DNA of 64,000 nt, from positions 186,001 through 250,000 of the forward strand of contig NYMS01000006.1 in NCBI GenBank assembly GCA_002529455.1. The letters run 5' to 3'. The position numbers were made by a program, and so were the translations under genes. Shown here in pieces: positions 25,287-35,513 of the stretch. The stretch's first letter is position 1; each line of letters opens with the position of its first letter. Origin of the DNA: Glycomyces fuscus. Lineage in GTDB: Bacteria > Actinomycetota > Actinomycetes > Streptosporangiales > Streptosporangiaceae. The notes under the pieces are model-generated. The model did no database searches and had not been told where the DNA came from. It was given only the letters and a program-made list of their open reading frames with translations.

Positions 25287-28200
25287 TCACCCCTCCGTCG
25301 AGCCTTCCCCGAGTCGGTCCCGGCCCTCGCGGACGCCCTTCTGGAAGCCCGAGAAGCGGTTGCGGACACGGTCCGCGCTACGCGTGGGCATCTGCTTGAA
25401 GTTCTCCGGCTTGGGCGCGGTCCCCGGAACAAGGTTTGCCTTGGGAACGCGTTTTGGCAAGCCCGAGGTGGTCAGTCCGCCCGCGAGGGGCTCCGCGGCG
25501 GTGCGCGCGGCCTTCCAGCCGCGGTCGGCCGCGGAGGTCCACTCCTGGTCGGAGCGGGACCCCTGGTCGGAGCGGGCGGTGCGGGACGTCTGGTCGGTGG
25601 CGACCGGTGCGCGCTGCTCCTGGGCCGCCGGGACCTGCTGGATCGGGCCGGTCTCGGTCGTGTCCACCGTGGGGCCGCCGCTGCGGCGCTTGAACCAGTT
25701 GGACTCGATCGCGTCGAAGATCGGCAGCGAGTCGCTCTCCTCACCCGACGGGGTGGGCGGCACGACGGTGTTGTTCGGCCCCTGGGCGCCGCCGTAGCGG
25801 CGGGAGAGGTAGGCGGTCGAGCCGTACCCCTCGCGGGAGTCGATGCCGCCGGAGCGCCAGTTCCCGCCGTCCTGGGACGGAGGGCTCTGCTGGGAGCCGC
25901 CGTTCCAGTCCGAGGAGGGGACGGCCGGGAAGGTCTCGGTGCTGTCCTCGCGCTCCCGGGTACCGGGACGCTCGTGGGCACCGGTGTCGCGGCCGCCGAA
26001 CGGCTGGCCCGTGCCGCCGCCGGCGTGGGCCCCGTTGCCCGAGGACGCCCCGGTGTCGGAGGAGGCTCCGGTGTGGCCGCCCGACTGCGCGCCGGTGCCG
26101 CCGAACGCGTCGTAGGAGTCGTTCGCCGTGTGGCGGAACGCGCCGGTGTCGGTGGCGGGCCGCCGGAACTCGCCCGTGTCGCCGGTGGGGCGGCGGAAGG
26201 CTCCGGTGTCGGAGGGCCTGCTGAAGGACCCGGTGTCCGAGGAGCGGCCCACGGAGCCGCTGCCGCCGAAGGAGTCGCCCTCGGAGCGGGGGCTCGGGTC
26301 GAAGAAGCTGCGTCCGCCGCTCTCGGGCTGCGGGCGCTGGGGCTCGTCGTCCTCGGAGGCGTCGTAGGGGTCGATGACGGGCCGGCCGCTGTCGCCGTTG
26401 GAGGCGGCGCCGGTGGTCCCGGCTCCCCTGGTGGTGTCCCACACCGAGCCGGAGTCGGTGCTGTTGCCCCACAGGTCCTGGCCGCTGGGCGGGTGCTCCT
26501 CGGGGGCGGACCCGGTGGACTGGCGCCTGGGCAGGCCGCCCAGGTCGCCCGGGGCGGTGCCGCTCTCCTGGGTCTGCCAGGGGTCGTTCGGCTCGGCGGG
26601 CGCCGGGGTCGAGGCGAAGGCCGCCTCGGCGTCGGCGTAGGTGTTGGGCACGCCCGAGGGGAGCTCGGGGCGGCTGTCCGCGCCGCCCAGGGCGTGCTGG
26701 CCCTCGACGGGGGTGATCAGCAGGTCCGGCGGGAAGATGACGTGCGCGGTGGTTCCGCCTCCGTGCGCCTCCTCCAGGCGCAGCCTGACGCCGTGGCGGT
26801 GGGCCAGGCGCGAGACCACGAACAGGCCCATGCGGCGCGAGACCGCGACGTCGATGACCGGCGGGGCGGCCAGGCGGGCGTTGATCGCCGCCATGTCCTC
26901 GGGGGCCATGCCGATGCCGCTGTCGGTGACGTCGACCTGGACGCCGCCGTTGTCGAGGGTCTTGGCGCTGACCAGGACCTCGGTGTCGTGCGGGGAGAAC
27001 GAGGTGGCGTTCTCCACCAGCTCGGCGACCAGGTGGATGACGTCGTTGACGGGGCGGCCGAGCACCGAGATGTGGGAGGGGGCGCGCACGTTGACGCGCT
27101 CGTACTGCTCGACCTCGGAGACGGCGCCGCGCAGGACGTCGACCAGCGGGACGGGCTGGGCCCACTTGCGGGTGTTGTCCTGGCCGGACAGGACCAGCAG
27201 GTTCTCGTTGTTGCGGCGCATGCGCGTGGCGAGGTGGTCCAGCTGGAACAGGTCGGAGAGGCGGTCGGCGTCCTGCTCGGACTGCTCCAGACCGTCGATG
27301 AGGCGCAGCTGCCGTTCCACCAGGGTCTGGCTGCGGCGGGACAGGTTGACGAACATCGCGTTGACGTTGCTGCGCAGCGCGGCCTCGTCGGAGGCCAGGG
27401 TGAGCGCGACGCGGTGGACGTCGTCGAAGGCGCGGGCCACCTCGCCGATCTCGTCGTGCGTGTCGACCTCGATGGGGGTGACCCTGACGTTCTCGGGGGC
27501 CGTCCCGGCCTCCTGCATCCGGTTGATCGCGTCGGGCAGGTCGCGCTCGGCGACCCGGCGGGCGCCGTCCTCCAGTGCGCGCAGGGGGCGCACCAGGGAG
27601 CGGACCACGAGGGAGGTGAGGACGAAGACCGCCAGGAGCACGATCGCGACGACGAGGAGGTCGATCAGGGCGCGGCCCATGGCCTCGTCGCGCAGGGAGT
27701 CGGCGTCGGCGGCGATGCCCTCGGCGATGCCCTCCTCGACCGTCTGGAGGCGGCCCAGGGCGACGTCGGCGATCTCGCGGTAGTCCTCGGGACCGTCGTT
27801 GGCGGTCACACCGGTGAGGTTGTCGCCGCGGTCGGCGCGGTACATGACGCGCATGCGCATCGTGGAGACCTGGCTGACCTCCAGACCGGTGAAGTTGTCG
27901 TCGAAGATCCGGCGCTGCTCCTCGGAGGCGGCCTGGACGAAGTTGGAGATCTCGCTCTCGTAGCGGGCGCGCGCGGAGTCGATGGCCTCGGCGATACCGC
28001 CGGTCATCGTGTTGCGGGCCAGGGAGTGGCCCATCAGCGCGGTCTCGTAGGAGAGCTGGTCGCGGGCGGTGGACAGCGCGGTCAGCGTGCGCACGCTCTC
28101 GCGCAGGTCGGTGTCGCCGGTCTCGTCCGCCATCGTCTGGTTGAACTCGGCCAGCGCGCGGGTGATGGTGCGGTACTTGGTGACCACCGGCAGGACGGTG

Positions 28201-28727
28201 ATACGGGTCTCGTCGACCTCGGTGCGCAGGGCCTCCAGCGTGGAGAGCTGGCTGCGCATGCTGGACAGGCGGCTCGCGGCGGTCTCGGTGTCCACCTCGC
28301 CCATGTCGTCCAGGCGGGCGGTGAGGGTCTGCTGGAGGTCGCGGGAGGCGGCGCGCTCCTCCTCCATCCGCTGGCGCAGCTCGTCCGAACGCCGCGCGGG
28401 GTCGGCGTTGTCGGAGATGTAGACCGCGCTGGCGCTGCGCTCGTGGCCCAGCTGGTTGGCCAGCTCCACGATGAGGACGCCGACCTCGGCGCGGTCCTGG
28501 ATGTGCGCGTGGGTGACGGTGGAGACCGCCGCCTCGTAGACCCGCAGTCCGCCGAGCGCGAGGGCTACCGCGGTGGGGATGACGATGAGCGCCACCAGTC
28601 GGGAGCGCACACGCCAGTTACGCGGACGCCACCAGTCGGCTCTGCGCTTGGGCGTGGCATCGGCATGTTCGGCCTGCGCTGCCTCGCTCTGCGCGCCAGC
28701 CCCGTTTTTCGTCGCTCGTGTCGACAC
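25287..28727 (-). CDS. cvnA: Conservon sensor histidine-kinase-like CvnA with nitrate-sensing domain
   Basis: About 1146 residues. Membrane helix 1 is at about 45-65, then an extracellular helical nitrate/nitrite-sensing (NIT-like) domain. Helix 2 lies near 355-378, followed by HAMP, the DHp-equivalent LDHLATRMRRNNENLLVLSG near 500, and a GHKL ATPase with NATSFSPH and DSGIGM near 580-610. The last about 470 residues are disordered, with repeats of the type DTGxFRRP. The DHp lacks a standard phospho-accepting His-Glu. GTG at 28727 with GAGGG is preferred; a TTG at 28739 is the alternative. Confidence 0.92.
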   Translation of the reverse strand: MSTRATKNGAGAQSEAAQAEHADATPKRRADWWRPRNWRVRSRLVALIVIPTAVALALGGLRVYEAAVSTVTHAHIQDRAEVGVLIVELANQLGHERSASAVYISDNADPARRSDELRQRMEEERAASRDLQQTLTARLDDMGEVDTETAASRLSSMRSQLSTLEALRTEVDETRITVLPVVTKYRTITRALAEFNQTMADETGDTDLRESVRTLTALSTARDQLSYETALMGHSLARNTMTGGIAEAIDSARARYESEISNFVQAASEEQRRIFDDNFTGLEVSQVSTMRMRVMYRADRGDNLTGVTANDGPEDYREIADVALGRLQTVEEGIAEGIAADADSLRDEAMGRALIDLLVVAIVLLAVFVLTSLVVRSLVRPLRALEDGARRVAERDLPDAINRMQEAGTAPENVRVTPIEVDTHDEIGEVARAFDDVHRVALTLASDEAALRSNVNAMFVNLSRRSQTLVERQLRLIDGLEQSEQDADRLSDLFQLDHLATRMRRNNENLLVLSGQDNTRKWAQPVPLVDVLRGAVSEVEQYERVNVRAPSHISVLGRPVNDVIHLVAELVENATSFSPHDTEVLVSAKTLDNGGVQVDVTDSGIGMAPEDMAAINARLAAPPVIDVAVSRRMGLFVVSRLAHRHGVRLRLEEAHGGGTTAHVIFPPDLLITPVEGQHALGGADSRPELPSGVPNTYADAEAAFASTPAPAEPNDPWQTQESGTAPGDLGGLPRRQSTGSAPEEHPPSGQDLWGNSTDSGSVWDTTRGAGTTGAASNGDSGRPVIDPYDASEDDEPQRPQPESGGRSFFDPSPRSEGDSFGGSGSVGRSSDTGSFSRPSDTGAFRRPTGDTGEFRRPATDTGAFRHTANDSYDAFGGTGAQSGGHTGASSDTGASSGNGAHAGGGTGQPFGGRDTGAHERPGTREREDSTETFPAVPSSDWNGGSQQSPPSQDGGNWRSGGIDSREGYGSTAYLSRRYGGAQGPNNTVVPPTPSGEESDSLPIFDAIESNWFKRRSGGPTVDTTETGPIQQVPAAQEQRAPVATDQTSRTARSDQGSRSDQEWTSAADRGWKAARTAAEPLAGGLTTSGLPKRVPKANLVPGTAPKPENFKQMPTRSADRVRNRFSGFQKGVREGRDRLGEGSTEG

Positions 28728-28739
28728 GGACCCTCGCAA

Positions 28740-29199
28740 CCTTTCGTGTCACCGCTTCGAGCGGCTGGTTGGACCCCGGGGGCCGACCGCTCCAACCGAA
28801 GGCTCTTCGGGGAAATCGGTATAGACCACGAGGTCCACCGAGCCGGGAGCGGTGGGAATGTGGGGAGATGTGAAGACTGTCCGCTGGACTCGCCTGGGAT
28901 GAGAGGAGCCGCGCACCCGAAGATCTCCGTAGGTGCGCGTGCGGTGGATAGCGTATCAATGGGCGCGAAGGACTCGCTTCGGCGGTTTGACGGCGAACGA
29001 GGGGAACATCTTCACTTGCCCGGCGCATAATGCCCCCAAATGTCGGCATTATGGCCGATGTGCCAGGTCAGGGACGGCGTCCGAAACCCCCTCGGGACCG
29101 AGGTAACTTTTTGGACACACCGCCAGCTTCCCCACCAACGCCCCACCGACATGACATCGTGACAAGACGGTAGACGCAGGTCCCGGGGAGGAAGCGGAA
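28740..29199. promoter_or_regulatory. Divergent promoter region cvnA / VanY-like gene with a 9-bp inverted repeat
   Basis: A 460-bp region with noticeably lower GC than its surroundings and no gene. CATAATGCC (29026-29034) and GGCATTATG (29045-29053) form a perfect inverted repeat with a 10-nt spacer. The half-site contains a -10-like CATAAT. It looks like a regulator site controlling one or both divergent genes. Confidence 0.5.
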
Positions 29200-30543
29200 A
29201 TGCGTACCTCGTCATGTCCTGGATCACACACGTTCGGTGACGGCGTGAAAGCGAAGGGTCCCGTGCGCGGGAAAACCCGCGGACCCTCCGTGCGCGCCTT
29301 TTCGGTCAGTACCGCGCTCCCGGCCGGCCTCGCGGTACTGCTCTGCCTCTCCACCGCCGCGCCCGGGGGCGCCTCCGACGACGGCGGTCCGGCGGGGGCC
29401 GCGCTGGGGAACGTGCGGGTGGAGCTGGCCGCGCTGCGCGCGAACATGGAGACGCTGCGCCAGGAGGCGTCGGAGAAGATCGAGCGCTACGAGGCCGAGC
29501 GCGAGCGCCTCAGCGAGCTGACCGAGCGCAGCCGCGAGGCCGACGAGCGCGCGGGGGAGGCCGACGAGCGCGGCGAGGCGGCCCGCCTGGCCGCCGCCCG
29601 GCAGGCCGCCATCGCCTACAAGGGCGGTGAGCTGGGCATGGTCAACGCCTGGGCCGGGCCCGACGGCCCCACCGGAATGCTCGAACGGGGCGCCTACCTG
29701 ACCCTGCTCGGTTCGCACCGCGAGGCCGACGTGGGCCGGGCCGAGGCCGCACGGGTGGCCACCGACACCCTCGCCGGGATCGCCGAGAGCGCGCGGACGG
29801 AGCAGGCCGAGGCGGTCGAGGACGCCAGGAGCGCCCGGGAGGAGGCGGTGGAGGCCGTGGCCGACCAGGAGTCCGCGCTGGAGGAGCTGCTGGAGGAGCA
29901 GACCCGGCTGGAGGCCCGGCTCGCGGAGGAGCGCGACGTCGAGGCCGCGGAGAGCCGGCGCGAGGAGGCGCTGCGCGACGCGCGGGCCGCGAACTCCTCC
30001 GGGGGGTCGGCGCAACCCTCCGTCACCGGCGGATCCGCGGAGGACGAAAAAGAAGACAATGGCCATTGGCACAATGGCGAAAAGGAAAACGGGGGCGGAG
30101 AGGAAACGCCCGTCGCGGAAAGCGCGGGCCACGGGTGCACCGCGGGTGTCGCGACCGCCCACGCCAACGGACGGATACCGGAGTCGGTGCTGTGCCCCCT
30201 GCCCCAGCCGGGCGAGCGGCTGCGGGCCGACGCGGCCGAGGCCTTCATCGAACTCGACGGCGACTACCGCGAGGAGTTCGGGCGGCCGATGTGCGTGGCG
30301 GACTCCTACCGGCCCTACCACGAGCAGGTGCGCCTGTTCCAGGAGATGGTGCCCGGCATGGCCGCCCGGCCCGGGACCAGCCAGCACGGCCTGGGCCTGG
30401 CCGTGGACCTGTGCGGCGGCGTGAACCGGCTCGGCACCACCGAGCACCGGTGGATGCTGGCCCACGCGCCCGACCACGGCTGGCACAACCCGCCCTGGGC
30501 CCGGGGCGGCTTCGAGCCCTGGCACTGGGAGTTCACGCCCTAG
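29200..30543 (+). CDS. Secreted coiled-coil VanY-type D,D-carboxypeptidase
   Basis: A 447-residue exported protein. The long n-region and hydrophobic core (LPAGLAVLLCLSTAAPGG) form a signal peptide. A charged coiled coil covers about residues 70-270, then a flexible linker. The C-terminal M15B peptidase domain has DSYRPYHEQVRLF, the zinc motif S-x-H-x-x-G-x-A-x-D (SQHGLGLAVDL) and the final W-H-W-E-F. It trims D-Ala from cell-wall stem peptides. ATG with GAGGAA 6 nt upstream. The coiled coil resembles cell-wall hydrolase regulators. Confidence 0.88.
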   Translation: MRTSSCPGSHTFGDGVKAKGPVRGKTRGPSVRAFSVSTALPAGLAVLLCLSTAAPGGASDDGGPAGAALGNVRVELAALRANMETLRQEASEKIERYEAERERLSELTERSREADERAGEADERGEAARLAAARQAAIAYKGGELGMVNAWAGPDGPTGMLERGAYLTLLGSHREADVGRAEAARVATDTLAGIAESARTEQAEAVEDARSAREEAVEAVADQESALEELLEEQTRLEARLAEERDVEAAESRREEALRDARAANSSGGSAQPSVTGGSAEDEKEDNGHWHNGEKENGGGEETPVAESAGHGCTAGVATAHANGRIPESVLCPLPQPGERLRADAAEAFIELDGDYREEFGRPMCVADSYRPYHEQVRLFQEMVPGMAARPGTSQHGLGLAVDLCGGVNRLGTTEHRWMLAHAPDHGWHNPPWARGGFEPWHWEFTP

Positions 30544-30641
30544 GGGGCCGGTTCTCCGGGCCGGGCCTGTGAGGGCGGTGTCGGGCGGCGGGCGGGCCGA
30601 GGCGGAGGTCCGCAGGGGGGAGCGCGGGCCCGCGGTCGCGG

Positions 30642-31310
30642 TCAGACCTGGGAGCCGACCCGGACCTCGAAGGTGCCCAGGACGTCGGCGTCCACGTACA
30701 GCTCGTCGTCGGCCTCCAGCGGCGGGGTCGCCACCGGCAGCAGCGCGCGCACCCGTCCGGCGCCCGACACCAGCCACTCGTGCGCGGGGTCCACCAGACC
30801 GCGGCCCAGTTCCCCCTCCTCCACCGAGGCGCTCACGCTCAGCGGCTCCCCCGGCGGCACCTCGTCGGCGGTGGTCAGCACCGGCCCCAGCGCCAGCTGC
30901 ACCGGCTCTCCCCCGCCGTCCAGCCACAGGCAGGCGGGTGTGTAGGCGCCCGCCAGCACCCCTCCCCCGGAGACGGCGGCCACGCCCACCCGGGCCGAGC
31001 GCGCCTCGGGCGGCACGGCGTCGTCCGAGCCCCGCACCAGTTCCGGAGCGATCTGCCAGACGTCGTCGCCCGCGCGGACCGGCACCGGCTCCGCCGGCAC
31101 CAGGGGGGCGCGCATACGCGCCTCCGGCTCGACGATGATCTCGATCGGCTCGGCGACGGCGCGTTCGTGGGCCCTGGCCAGGACGTCGCCGCCCGCCTCC
31201 AGCAGGTCGGCGAGCCGGGCGGGGTCGGGGCTTCCCAGCACGTCGCCGTCGTCCAGGGCTCCGACGCGCTCGCTGCCGCCGCTCGGCGACAGGTAGGTCA
31301 CCCAGCGCAT
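30642..31310 (-). CDS. Fumarylacetoacetate-hydrolase-fold protein, active site unclear
   Basis: A 222-residue protein. The start MRWVTYLSPSGGSERVGALDDGDV matches FAH-family N-terminal domains, and LGPVLTTADEVPPGEPLSVSASVEEGE with ADDELYVDADVLGTFEV matches the C-terminal part of the catalytic fold. However, the metal-binding E-x-E ... D signature (normally in WEGELAVVIG) is not visible. It may be a degenerate or non-hydrolytic homologue. ATG at 31310 has AAGGAG 6 nt upstream; the GTG six codons earlier is inside that site. Confidence 0.6.
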   Translation of the reverse strand: MRWVTYLSPSGGSERVGALDDGDVLGSPDPARLADLLEAGGDVLARAHERAVAEPIEIIVEPEARMRAPLVPAEPVPVRAGDDVWQIAPELVRGSDDAVPPEARSARVGVAAVSGGGVLAGAYTPACLWLDGGGEPVQLALGPVLTTADEVPPGEPLSVSASVEEGELGRGLVDPAHEWLVSGAGRVRALLPVATPPLEADDELYVDADVLGTFEVRVGSQV

Positions 31311-31353
31311 GTGCTTCTCCTTGTCCACCGCGGAAGGGGGCGGCGCGCCCCGC

Positions 31354-31572
31354 TCAGAGGGCGGCGGTGGGGCTGTGCTCCTTGCCCGTGCCCGCGCACC
31401 CGCGGCAGGGCTCGTCGACGCGGAGCCAGACGATCACCCCGCTGCCGTCGCGGTGCGGCCGCTCGGGCCGCCACCAGCCCGTGCCGGAGCAGAACCGGCA
31501 GTCGAGGCCGTCCCGCTCGCACCATCCGCACGAGGAAATCGCACACCGGCTGTGTGTCGGTTCCCGCTCCAT
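31354..31572 (-). CDS. Small zinc-ribbon protein with DnaJ-type CxxCxGxG motifs
   Basis: A 72-residue protein, MEREPTHSRCAISSCGWC..., carrying CGWCERDGLDCRFCSGTGWW and later PCRGCAGTGKEH. The C-x-x-C-x-G-x-G pairs are like the zinc ribbon of DnaJ and would bind one or two zinc ions. ATG at 31572, with GGGAG close upstream; an earlier start at 31614 adds 14 residues. It lies 43 bp upstream of the FAH-like gene in the same direction, so they may be co-expressed. Function unknown. Confidence 0.6.
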   Translation of the reverse strand: MEREPTHSRCAISSCGWCERDGLDCRFCSGTGWWRPERPHRDGSGVIVWLRVDEPCRGCAGTGKEHSPTAAL

Positions 31573-31717
31573 GCGCTCCCACCGTCTCCCGCGAAATCGC
31601 GACCAGCCTTGCACAGTCGCCGCTTCGCGTCCACCCGGGAGGGCGTGAACGGGCGGGTCAGAGCGCTGCGGGCCGGCGCGTGTCCGGGCCCCGGCCGCTC
31701 CGGCCCCGCCGCGCCGC

Positions 31718-32752
31718 TCAGCCGGACTCGCGCACGACCAGGTGGGTGCCGAGCATGACGGTCTCGGTCTCCATCGTGCGCGGGATCGCCACGTCCACCA
31801 GCAACCGCGCCATCTCCTGCCCCATCTGCACCGTGGGCTGGTGGATGGTGGTCAGCGGCGGGTCGCTGTGCTGGGCCATGACGCTGTCGTCGTAGCCCAC
31901 CAGGGCGACGTCCCCGGGCACGCTCAGGCCGCGTGCGCGCAGTACCCGCAGTCCGCCGAGCGCCATCATGTCGGAGGCCGCGAACACCGCGTCGGGCTCC
32001 AGCCCGGTGTCCAGGAGCCGCTCCATCGCCTCGGCTCCCCCCTCCACGCTGAAGTCGCCCTGCACCACGAGCCTGTCGTCGACCTCCAGCCCGGCGGCGG
32101 CCAGGACCTCGCGGTAGCCGCGCAGGCGCTCCACACCGGCGTTCATGTCCTGGGGGCCGGTGATGGCGGCCACCCGCCGGCACCCGCGCTCCAGGAGGTG
32201 GCGGATGGCCGCCCGGGCCCCGCCGATGTTGTCGATGTCGACGCAGTAGGGCGCGGGCTGTTCGGGCGAGTGCGGGCGGCCGCCGTGCACGACCGGCACC
32301 CCGGCCTCGTCCAGACGGGCCGAGAGCGGGTTGTCGCTGTGCAGGGAGATCAGCAGCGCCCCGTCCACGTGGAAGCCGCTGAGGTAGTCGCCCACGCGCT
32401 TGTGCTCGGCCTCGGTCCGGGCCGTGGTGAGCATCAGCTGCAGGTCGCGCTCGTGCAGGACCGAGCTCACTCCGCGGATGATGTCGGCGAAGAAGGGGTC
32501 GGAGAACAACCGGTCCCGGGGCTCGGAGACGACCAGCGCGATCGTGTCGGTGCGCCTGGTGACCAGGGTGCGCGCGGCCTGGTTGGGGCTGTAGCCGAGT
32601 TCGGCGATCGCGGCGTGCACGGCCTCCCGGGTGCGGGGGCTCACCTGCGCGGACCCGTTGATCACCCGCGACACGGTCCCTCGTCCGACCCCGGCGCGCT
32701 GCGCCACCATCTCCAGGGTCGGACGCTTCCGACCACCACCGATCTTGGCCAC
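31718..32752 (-). CDS. celR: LacI-family repressor, CelR/CebR type
   Basis: A 344-residue LacI-family repressor. The HTH RPTLEMVAQRAGVGRGTVSRVINGS and hinge helix SPNQAARTLVTRR precede a periplasmic-binding-fold effector domain. It directly follows a GH1 beta-glucosidase whose upstream region bears TGGGAGCGCTCCCA, the exact operator of CelR (Thermobifida) and CebR (Streptomyces), so the effector is probably cellobiose. GTG at 32752 with GGGAG 7 nt upstream. The 188-bp gap to the glucosidase gene contains an imperfect GC hairpin (about 32852-32888). Confidence 0.85.
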   Translation of the reverse strand: MAKIGGGRKRPTLEMVAQRAGVGRGTVSRVINGSAQVSPRTREAVHAAIAELGYSPNQAARTLVTRRTDTIALVVSEPRDRLFSDPFFADIIRGVSSVLHERDLQLMLTTARTEAEHKRVGDYLSGFHVDGALLISLHSDNPLSARLDEAGVPVVHGGRPHSPEQPAPYCVDIDNIGGARAAIRHLLERGCRRVAAITGPQDMNAGVERLRGYREVLAAAGLEVDDRLVVQGDFSVEGGAEAMERLLDTGLEPDAVFAASDMMALGGLRVLRARGLSVPGDVALVGYDDSVMAQHSDPPLTTIHQPTVQMGQEMARLLVDVAIPRTMETETVMLGTHLVVRESG

Positions 32753-32940
32753 TTCGAGGCTCCCTCTGGGATCGTGTTCCGCCGACCCGGGGACTCCTTC
32801 CCCGGGCAGCGGTGTGTACGACGGGCATCCACGGTCATACCCGCCCGAAACGACGGTGTGGGGCGTCCCATCGGACACCCCACCGTCCTTCCGCGGTTCA
32901 CCGGACCGCCTCCGCGTGCGCGACGGCGGTCCGGTGCAAT

Positions 32941-34353
<1,413 letters not shown>

Positions 34354-34378
34354 CTTCCGTGACGAGGGGACATCGTTT

Positions 34379-34392
34379 TGGGAGCGCTCCCA
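34379..34392. promoter_or_regulatory. CelR/CebR operator
   Basis: TGGGAGCGCTCCCA, a perfect 14-bp palindrome identical to the published consensus operator of actinobacterial cellulose/cellobiose repressors. It lies just upstream of the beta-glucosidase start and is followed by an AT-rich patch likely to include the -10 region. Confidence 0.92.
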
Positions 34393-34486
34393 TAAAAGAA
34401 ACAGAGAAGCCCCCTGATGTCAATCAACAGCCTCTCCACCGAAACCCAACCGTTACGGGAAAGCGGTGGTGGCGACGGCCGCGGGG

Positions 34487-34510
34487 CCGGTCCGGAGCGC
34501 TCCGGACCGG
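34487..34510 (-). terminator. 24-bp perfect palindrome downstream of metQ
   Basis: The sequence from CCGGTCC to GGACCGG around a GAGCGCTC centre is an exact palindrome, 62 bp after the metQ stop. It probably terminates metNIQ. The GAGCGCTC core resembles the CelR site but the flanks differ. Confidence 0.5.
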
Positions 34511-34572
34511 TCCCGCGCCGTGCCGCGGAGGGCTCCGCGACCCGACGCGGGCGGTGGCCGGCCGTCCGGCCG

Positions 34573-35442
34573 TCACCCTCCGGAGTCCTCCCCTCCGACG
34601 GGGACCACGACGCCCTGCCAGCGCTCCTCCATGAACGCGCGCACCTCGTCGCTGTGCAGGAGCTCGTCGAGCCGGTCGACCTCCTCCTCGCCGAGATCGT
34701 GCGTGGGCACCACGAGCCCGTTGGCGTAGGGGTTGTCCTCGGTCTCCTCCCAGGCCAGCACGTTGGCGGTGGAGACCAGGTCGGCCTCCAGGGCGTAGTT
34801 GCCGTTGACGACCGCCGCGTCCAGGTCCTGGAGCGAGCGCGGCAGCTGGGCGGCCTCCACCGGCGTGACCGTGACGTCGAGCGGGCTGTCCTCGATGTCG
34901 TCGACCGAGGGCGCCTCGTCGCCCGTGTCGGCCAGGGTGAGCACGCCCTCGGCCTCGAGCAGCTCCAGGGCCCTGCCCATGTTGGAGGTGTCGTTGGGCA
35001 CACCGACCTGCGCGCCCTCGGGCAGGCCCGCCAGGTCGGTCAGGTCCTGCGAGTAGAGGCCGAAGGCCTCCAGGTGCACGTCCGTCAGGTAGCTCAGGTC
35101 CGCGTCCGGGTTGCCCTGCAGGTACTCCTCCAGGAACGGCAGCGTCTGGTAGTAGTTGGCGTCCAGCTCGCCCTCGGCCAGCGCGGCGTTGGGCTGGTTG
35201 TAGTCGGTGTACACGACCACGTCCAGGTCCAGGCCCGCGTCGGCGGCCAGGTTCTCGTCGACGAACTCCAGGATCTCGGCGTGCGGCGTCGGCGTGGCGC
35301 CGATCCGCAGGACGGTCACGTCCTCCCCGCCGGTCTCCTCCTCCGCCCGCTCGCTGGGGCTGCCGCAGGCGGCCAGCAGCACCGCCGCCGCTCCCGCGGC
35401 CGCGGTGCCCCGCACCGCGCGCCTCCTCGCGCTCCCGGTCAT
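34573..35442 (-). CDS. metQ: Methionine ABC transporter substrate-binding lipoprotein MetQ
   Basis: A 289-residue NlpA/MetQ family lipoprotein. A signal peptide ends in the lipobox LLAACGS. The mature part has LRIGATPTPHAEILEF, VYTDYNQPNAALAEGELDANYYQTLPFLEEY and VGVPNDTSNMGRALELLE, all hallmarks of MetQ. It captures D/L-methionine outside the membrane for MetNI. ATG at 35442 with GGAGGGAG 6 nt upstream, 71 bp after metI. Last gene of metN-metI-metQ. Confidence 0.94.
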   Translation of the reverse strand: MTGSARRRAVRGTAAAGAAAVLLAACGSPSERAEEETGGEDVTVLRIGATPTPHAEILEFVDENLAADAGLDLDVVVYTDYNQPNAALAEGELDANYYQTLPFLEEYLQGNPDADLSYLTDVHLEAFGLYSQDLTDLAGLPEGAQVGVPNDTSNMGRALELLEAEGVLTLADTGDEAPSVDDIEDSPLDVTVTPVEAAQLPRSLQDLDAAVVNGNYALEADLVSTANVLAWEETEDNPYANGLVVPTHDLGEEEVDRLDELLHSDEVRAFMEERWQGVVVPVGGEDSGG

Positions 35443-35513
35443 CGCCGTCTCCCTCCGTGTCTTCGGGACAACTGGTGGGGGGAGGGGGTCTCCTGTGGGT
35501 GTACCCCGTTCGG

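Noticed and set aside
25281..29030. A 1249-codon open frame on the plus strand opposite cvnA
   Set aside because: Its protein is Gly/Val/Ala/Arg-rich low-complexity sequence mirroring the codon pattern of cvnA; third-position GC bias opens antisense frames throughout such genomes. No ribosome site.
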